From NCBI RefSeq assembly GCF_002287065.1, contig NZ_NSJZ01000012.1, positions 26,513 to 90,512 on the forward strand: a stretch of 64,000 nt of DNA, read 5' to 3'. A program made the position numbers and the translations under genes. Origin of the DNA: Paracoccus salipaludis. GTDB taxonomy: Bacteria; Pseudomonadota; Alphaproteobacteria; Rhodobacterales; Rhodobacteraceae. Below the pieces are notes generated by a model. The model saw only the letters and a list, made by a program, of their open reading frames with translations. It did no database searches and was not told the origin of the DNA. This document shows positions 59,015 to 64,000 of the stretch, piece by piece. Numbering within the stretch: the stretch's first letter is position 1; every line of letters begins with the position of its first letter.

Positions 59015-60156
59015 GCCGGAGCCCCCGCCGAAGGGGCCGCGTTCCGGCGCGGTCCGCGCGACCGGGCGGCGGCCCACAGCGTGGCCGCGACGATCCCGGT
59101 CCCCGCCACCGCGGGCAGGTAGAGCAGCGGCCAGGTTTCGGGCGCCTTGGCCGCGCGGCTGGCGGCGGCGGTCTGCAGGAAATGCACGAAGAGCAGCGCG
59201 ACCACGGCCCAGATCACCTGCCGCCAGACGCCGAAGCGCGAGAAGCCTCCCAGCAGCAGCATGGAAAAGCCCAGAAGCGCCCCGACGGGCGCCAGCAGGG
59301 GCTGGGCCAGCCGCTCATGCGCCTCGGCCCGCGCGCGCTCGGGCGTGGCACCGGTCGCGGCCAGCATCTCGGGGTCGGGATCCAGCAGCCGGAGGGTCGA
59401 GTAGTCGCGCAGGTCGCGCCCGCCCTGCGCGCTGGCCTGGAACAGCGCGCCGATGTCATAGGTGAGGTCGGCGAAGCGCGTCGTGGACAGCCGCGGTTCA
59501 AGTCCCGGCGTGCTGCGGAGCGTCTGGACCATGCCCCGTGCCATCGCCAGCCGCGGGCCTGCCTCGGTGCGCAGGACCAGCGCCTCCTCGGCGGTGTAGA
59601 TGGTCTGGCTGGCCGGGTCGCGCGCGTCCTCGAGGAACAGGTCGATCAGCCGCCCGTCAGGGGCGATCTCGCCGATGAACAGGGTGACGCCCTCCGAGGG
59701 ATACTGGAAGGCGCCCGGGCGCAGGAAGCGGGCGGTGACGTTTTCGGCGATGTCGGCCTGGCGCTCGGCCAGCCGGGCGCGGGCCATCGGCACCAGCCCA
59801 TGCGCCAGAACCCCCACCATCAGCGCGACCAGAAGGCCGAAGACCAGTGCCGGCCGCGCCATCCGCCAGGGCGACAGCCCCGCCGCCTGCATCACCGTCA
59901 GCTCGGATTCCGAGGCCAGCCGGTTGGTCCCGTAGGCCGTCGCCGCGAAGGCCGCGACGGGCAGCACCAGCGCGATCACCACGGGCAGGGTCAGGGCCGT
60001 GAACTCCAGCACCACCAGCGCGGTCTGGCCGTCCTGGATCAGCTGCTCGAACAGCCGCACGGCGCGGTTGATCCAGTAGACCGACACAAGCACCAGCGCG
60101 AAGAACCCGAACTGGGTCAGGAACTGCGACAGCATGTATCGGTCGATGCGGGTCAT
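59011..60156 (-). CDS. lptF: LptF, LPS export permease
   Basis: This 381-residue YjgP/YjgQ-family permease starts MTRIDRYMLSQFLTQFGFFAL. It has the conserved cytoplasmic coupling segment NRLASESELTVMQAAGLSPWRM between the first helices. It partners LptG and is the first gene of the outer-membrane biogenesis operon, divergent from pepA with ~146 bases between the starts. Confidence 0.95.
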   Translation of the reverse strand: MTRIDRYMLSQFLTQFGFFALVLVSVYWINRAVRLFEQLIQDGQTALVVLEFTALTLPVVIALVLPVAAFAATAYGTNRLASESELTVMQAAGLSPWRMARPALVFGLLVALMVGVLAHGLVPMARARLAERQADIAENVTARFLRPGAFQYPSEGVTLFIGEIAPDGRLIDLFLEDARDPASQTIYTAEEALVLRTEAGPRLAMARGMVQTLRSTPGLEPRLSTTRFADLTYDIGALFQASAQGGRDLRDYSTLRLLDPDPEMLAATGATPERARAEAHERLAQPLLAPVGALLGFSMLLLGGFSRFGVWRQVIWAVVALLFVHFLQTAAASRAAKAPETWPLLYLPAVAGTGIVAATLWAAARSRGPRRNAAPSAGAPA

Positions 60157-60302
60157 GTCCCATCCTGGCGCGGCGCGGCTTCCTGCTTAGCCGTCCCGCC
60201 GCCGCCGGGAAAGCCCTTCGGCCCGCCGTCGCGGTCCGTCTGGTCAAGGCGCGGGGGCGGGTCTAGGGTCGGGGACGCTTCCGAACCGAAGGCTCCTGCG
60301 TG

Positions 60303-61916
<1,614 letters not shown>

Positions 61917-61927
61917 GGCCGCGCGCT

Positions 61928-62374
61928 TTGGGCAACGCGCTGTTCTACCACCTGACGCGCTCGACGCCCGAGGCGCTGGTGCCCTCGCTGATCGCCAGGT
62001 CGCGGGCGGCGGGCTGGCGTGTGGAACTGCGCGGCATGGACGCGGCCCGGATGGCGCGGCTGGACGATCTGCTGTGGCAGGGGGACGGCTTCCTGCCGCA
62101 CGGGCTGGCCGGCGGTCCGCATGACGCGATGCAGCCGGTGCTGCTGACGGTGGCGGGCCAGACGGCGGCGGGTGCGGACTGCCTGATCGCCATCGATGGC
62201 GCCGAGGTGGGACCGGCCGAATGCACGGCCGCGCAGCGCGTCTGCATCGTCTTCGACGGCAATGACGAAGGCGCCCTGAACGTCGCGCGCGGCCAGTGGA
62301 AAACGCTTACCGGCGCCGGCGTCCCGGCGGAATACTGGTCCGAGGCGGGCGGCCGCTGGGAAAGGAAGCGCTGA
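61928..62374 (+). CDS. holC: DNA polymerase III chi subunit
   Basis: This 148-residue chi subunit matches the size of E. coli HolC (147). NALFYHLTRSTPEALVPSLI, LLWQGDGFLPHGLAGG and CIVFDGNDEGAL are the family landmarks. It links the clamp loader to SSB. The TTG start at 61928 is needed because the conserved N-terminus has no ATG or GTG; TAAGG at the pepA stop acts as its ribosome site. It is translationally close to pepA (11 bases). Confidence 0.92.
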   Translation: MGNALFYHLTRSTPEALVPSLIARSRAAGWRVELRGMDAARMARLDDLLWQGDGFLPHGLAGGPHDAMQPVLLTVAGQTAAGADCLIAIDGAEVGPAECTAAQRVCIVFDGNDEGALNVARGQWKTLTGAGVPAEYWSEAGGRWERKR

Positions 62375-62418
62375 GGCTGCACGCGCCCGCGCCGGGCTCC
62401 TGCCCGACCGGACGGTCT

Positions 62419-62464
62419 TTCTTCTTTGTCCAAATATCCCGGGGGTCCGGGGGCTGGCCCCCGG
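62419..62464 (-). repeat. Dispersed palindromic intergenic repeat, copy 3
   Basis: The reverse complement carries the same 34-base core as copy 1, from the CCGGGGGCCAGCCCCCGG hairpin to GGGATATTTG, then a purine tail AAAGAAGAAA. It starts 7 bases beyond the protease stop (62471), in the same orientation relative to that gene as copy 1 to its gene. It fills the gap convergent with holC. Confidence 0.85.
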
Positions 62465-62470
62465 CCGGCC

Positions 62471-63046
62471 TCACCGCTCCAGCACCAGCATGCCTTCCTC
62501 GAACCCGACGCGGGCGAATCGGCTGAGGTAGTCCATGCCCAGCAGCGAGCGGTCCACCTCGCCCCGGATCACGATGGCAGGCACGTTCTGGTCCAGGATC
62601 TCGCCGATGGCCACGCTGTCCAGCCGCACGGTCGCGGTTGGCACCAGCCCGTTCGCGGTGCGGGCGCGGTCGGCGAAGACAAGGCGGTCCAGGTCGATGC
62701 CCACCCGCTCGGCGTCGCGCTGCCGCAGCGCGATCGAGGACGCGCCGGTGTCCACGACGAAGCGCACCGGGACGCCGTTCAACTCGGCCGTCAGGTGGTA
62801 ATGGCCGTCGGGACCGACCGGCACCTCGATTCGCGTGGAACTGACCACGGCCTGACGCGGAACGATGTCGCGCCGGATGTCCTCCCACAGGCCGGCGGCG
62901 GCGATGACGGCGACGAAGATCAGCCCCCAAGCCGCTACGGCGCGCAGGGCCGCGCCGCCGTCGCGCCGGAACTCGACAATCAGGAAGCCGCCAAGTGCCA
63001 GCACAAGCAGCGAAAGAAAGATCAGTCGGGCGGGATCGACGCTCAT
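62471..63046 (-). CDS. Retropepsin-like aspartic protease, membrane-anchored (TIGR02281-type)
   Basis: This 191-residue protein has two N-terminal transmembrane helices (residues ~6-25 and 37-53). A single retropepsin domain with catalytic triad VDTGASSIAL (Asp99) follows, with a second-half LLGMDYLSRFARVGF. One lobe implies a homodimer, as in retroviral proteases. Alphaproteobacterial relatives (SpeP/PerP-like clan AA) are involved in polarity or regulated proteolysis; the substrate here is unknown. GAGGAGCC lies upstream of ATG 63046. Confidence 0.88.
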   Translation of the reverse strand: MSVDPARLIFLSLLVLALGGFLIVEFRRDGGAALRAVAAWGLIFVAVIAAAGLWEDIRRDIVPRQAVVSSTRIEVPVGPDGHYHLTAELNGVPVRFVVDTGASSIALRQRDAERVGIDLDRLVFADRARTANGLVPTATVRLDSVAIGEILDQNVPAIVIRGEVDRSLLGMDYLSRFARVGFEEGMLVLER

Positions 63047-63278
63047 GGGGCGGGGCTCCTCGGGCGCGGGGCGTTCGCTTCCCATCTTGTGTGCGCCAGG
63101 GCCAAGCGCCAGCCCGGACCATCATTTTTGCGTCGGGTGCGCAGGTGCGGCGTTCACGCGCCGGAACCCGTGACTGCGAAAGGACTTTCGGCGGCGTCGC
63201 GCTGTCCTTATATGCATCCAGGCGGCCGTCCGCGGACATCCGCCGCAGGGGCCATCGGCCCGACAACGGAGAGAGACG

Positions 63279-63617
63279 ATGCACGCACCTTCACCCATGG
63301 CGCTTCTGCTGATCGCCATCGTCGTCCTGGTCCTGTTCGGCCGGGGCAAGGTTTCGTCCCTGATGGGCGAGGTCGGCAAGGGCATCACCGCCTTCAAGCG
63401 CGGCGTCCGCGACGGCGCCGACGAGATCGAGCGCACGGTGGACACCCCGACCGAGCGCGCCGCCGTCACCGCCGAGCGCACCGCCGACGACCTGGAACTG
63501 CGCGCCGCCCAGGCCCGCGCCGAGGCCGACCGCATCCAGGCCGAGGCCGACGCCGCCCGCGCCCGCCGGGCCGACGCGCTGCGCGACGTGACGCCGCGCG
63601 ACGCCGACCGCCTGTAA
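63279..63617 (+). CDS. tatA: TatA, twin-arginine translocase component
   Basis: This 112-residue protein has an N-terminal transmembrane helix (residues ~6-20) with the hinge motif LFGRGKV and an amphipathic helix (SSLMGEVGKGITAFKRGV). A long charged Ala/Arg/Glu coiled-coil tail makes it longer than the usual 70-90 residues. It forms the protein-conducting part of the Tat system for folded proteins. GGAGAGAGACG precedes the ATG. The 232 bases upstream (63047-63278) hold no gene. Confidence 0.93.
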   Translation: MHAPSPMALLLIAIVVLVLFGRGKVSSLMGEVGKGITAFKRGVRDGADEIERTVDTPTERAAVTAERTADDLELRAAQARAEADRIQAEADAARARRADALRDVTPRDADRL

Positions 63618-63632
63618 CCCGGCCGGGCAGCC

Positions 63633-64000
63633 ATGTTCGATGTCGGCTGGACCGAGCTTCTGCTGATCGGCGTGGTCGCGCTGATCGTCATCGGCCCCAA
63701 GGATCTTCCGATGATGTTCCACACGCTGGGCCGGATCACGGCCCGGGCGCGGGGCATGGCGCGCGAGTTTTCCTCGGCCATGGAGGACGCGGCCAAGGCC
63801 TCGGGCCTCCAGGAGGCGACCAGGGACCTGCGCGACCTGCAGAAGATGACCAGCCCGCGCGCCATGGGACTGGATGCCCTGGGCCGCGCCGCCGACAAGT
63901 TCGAGAAATGGGACCCGCTGCAGCCCGTGCGCGACGCGGCCTCGGCCGTTCCCGACCCGGCCGCGCCGCCGCCCGCCGCGCCCGTTCCGGCGACGCCCGC
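63633..64000 (+). CDS. tatB: TatB, twin-arginine translocase component (3' truncated by window end)
   Basis: The visible 122 residues start MFDVGWTELLLIGVVALIV, then GPKDLP, the TatB hallmark, followed by an amphipathic helix and a Pro/Ala-rich stretch at the window edge. It lies 15 bases after tatA, so tatA-tatB(-tatC) is the expected operon. It is open to the last base, with no stop seen. Confidence 0.95.
   Translation, partial: MFDVGWTELLLIGVVALIVIGPKDLPMMFHTLGRITARARGMAREFSSAMEDAAKASGLQEATRDLRDLQKMTSPRAMGLDALGRAADKFEKWDPLQPVRDAASAVPDPAAPPPAAPVPATP

Overview
This window is about 64 kb of GC-rich (roughly 67-68%) alphaproteobacterial chromosome. Protein sequences, gene order and a characteristic intergenic repeat point to a Paracoccus-like member of the Rhodobacteraceae/Paracoccaceae. 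That assignment is inferred from recognised families and codon use, not from a database search. Coding density is high. There are no rRNA genes, prophage, insertion sequences or CRISPR arrays; one tRNA was found.

Layout. (1) 1-13.7 kb, + strand: the 3' half of the division and cell-wall (dcw) cluster, ftsW(partial)-murG-murC-small membrane protein-murB-ddl-ftsQ-ftsA-ftsZ, followed by lpxC, bamD and recN. (2) 13.7-21.5 kb: a valine/branched-acyl catabolic region on the minus strand (acyl-CoA dehydrogenase, 3-hydroxyisobutyryl-CoA hydrolase, mmsB), with mmsA nearby. An NCS1 transporter and a LysR regulator interleave with it. (3) 21.5-25.3 kb: CBS-domain protein, coaD, DUF2189 membrane protein, and an overlapping M23 peptidase/bactofilin pair likely to act in cell shape. 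(4) 25.5-32.5 kb: an ScfR-type regulator with a perfect palindromic operator, a DUF486 protein, dnaB with two perfect DnaA boxes upstream, pyrE-pyrC, a small phasin-like protein, gap and a 47-residue membrane microprotein. (5) 32.6-40.2 kb: an orphan divergent FliG, purB, a zinc alcohol/formaldehyde dehydrogenase, glnB-glnA, the NAD(P)HX repair enzyme and tRNA-Leu(UAG). (6) 40.3-47.5 kb: a putative rhamnosyltransferase, tig, YihY plus two unknown genes, rpsF-rpsR-rplI, and yceI. (7) 47.6-52.1 kb: a di-haem cytochrome c peroxidase divergent from prfA-prmC, with an FNR-like box between them, then a DUF4167 protein. (8) 52.3-64 kb: an outer-membrane biogenesis operon lptF-lptG-lptD-surA-pdxA-rsmA (minus strand), divergent from pepA-holC, then a retropepsin-like membrane protease and tatA-tatB (cut by the window end).

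How it works together. Most of the window is envelope construction: peptidoglycan precursors and the divisome (region 1), lipid A synthesis (lpxC), outer-membrane protein assembly (bamD, surA), LPS export (lptDFG), shape control (bactofilin/M23) and Tat export. The rest is central metabolism and information processing. I see no clear new multi-gene system. The most interesting signals are regulatory DNA (ScfR operator, DnaA boxes before dnaB, FNR-like box, several perfect palindromes), a dispersed palindromic repeat placed just after stop codons, and a few poorly characterised small genes.
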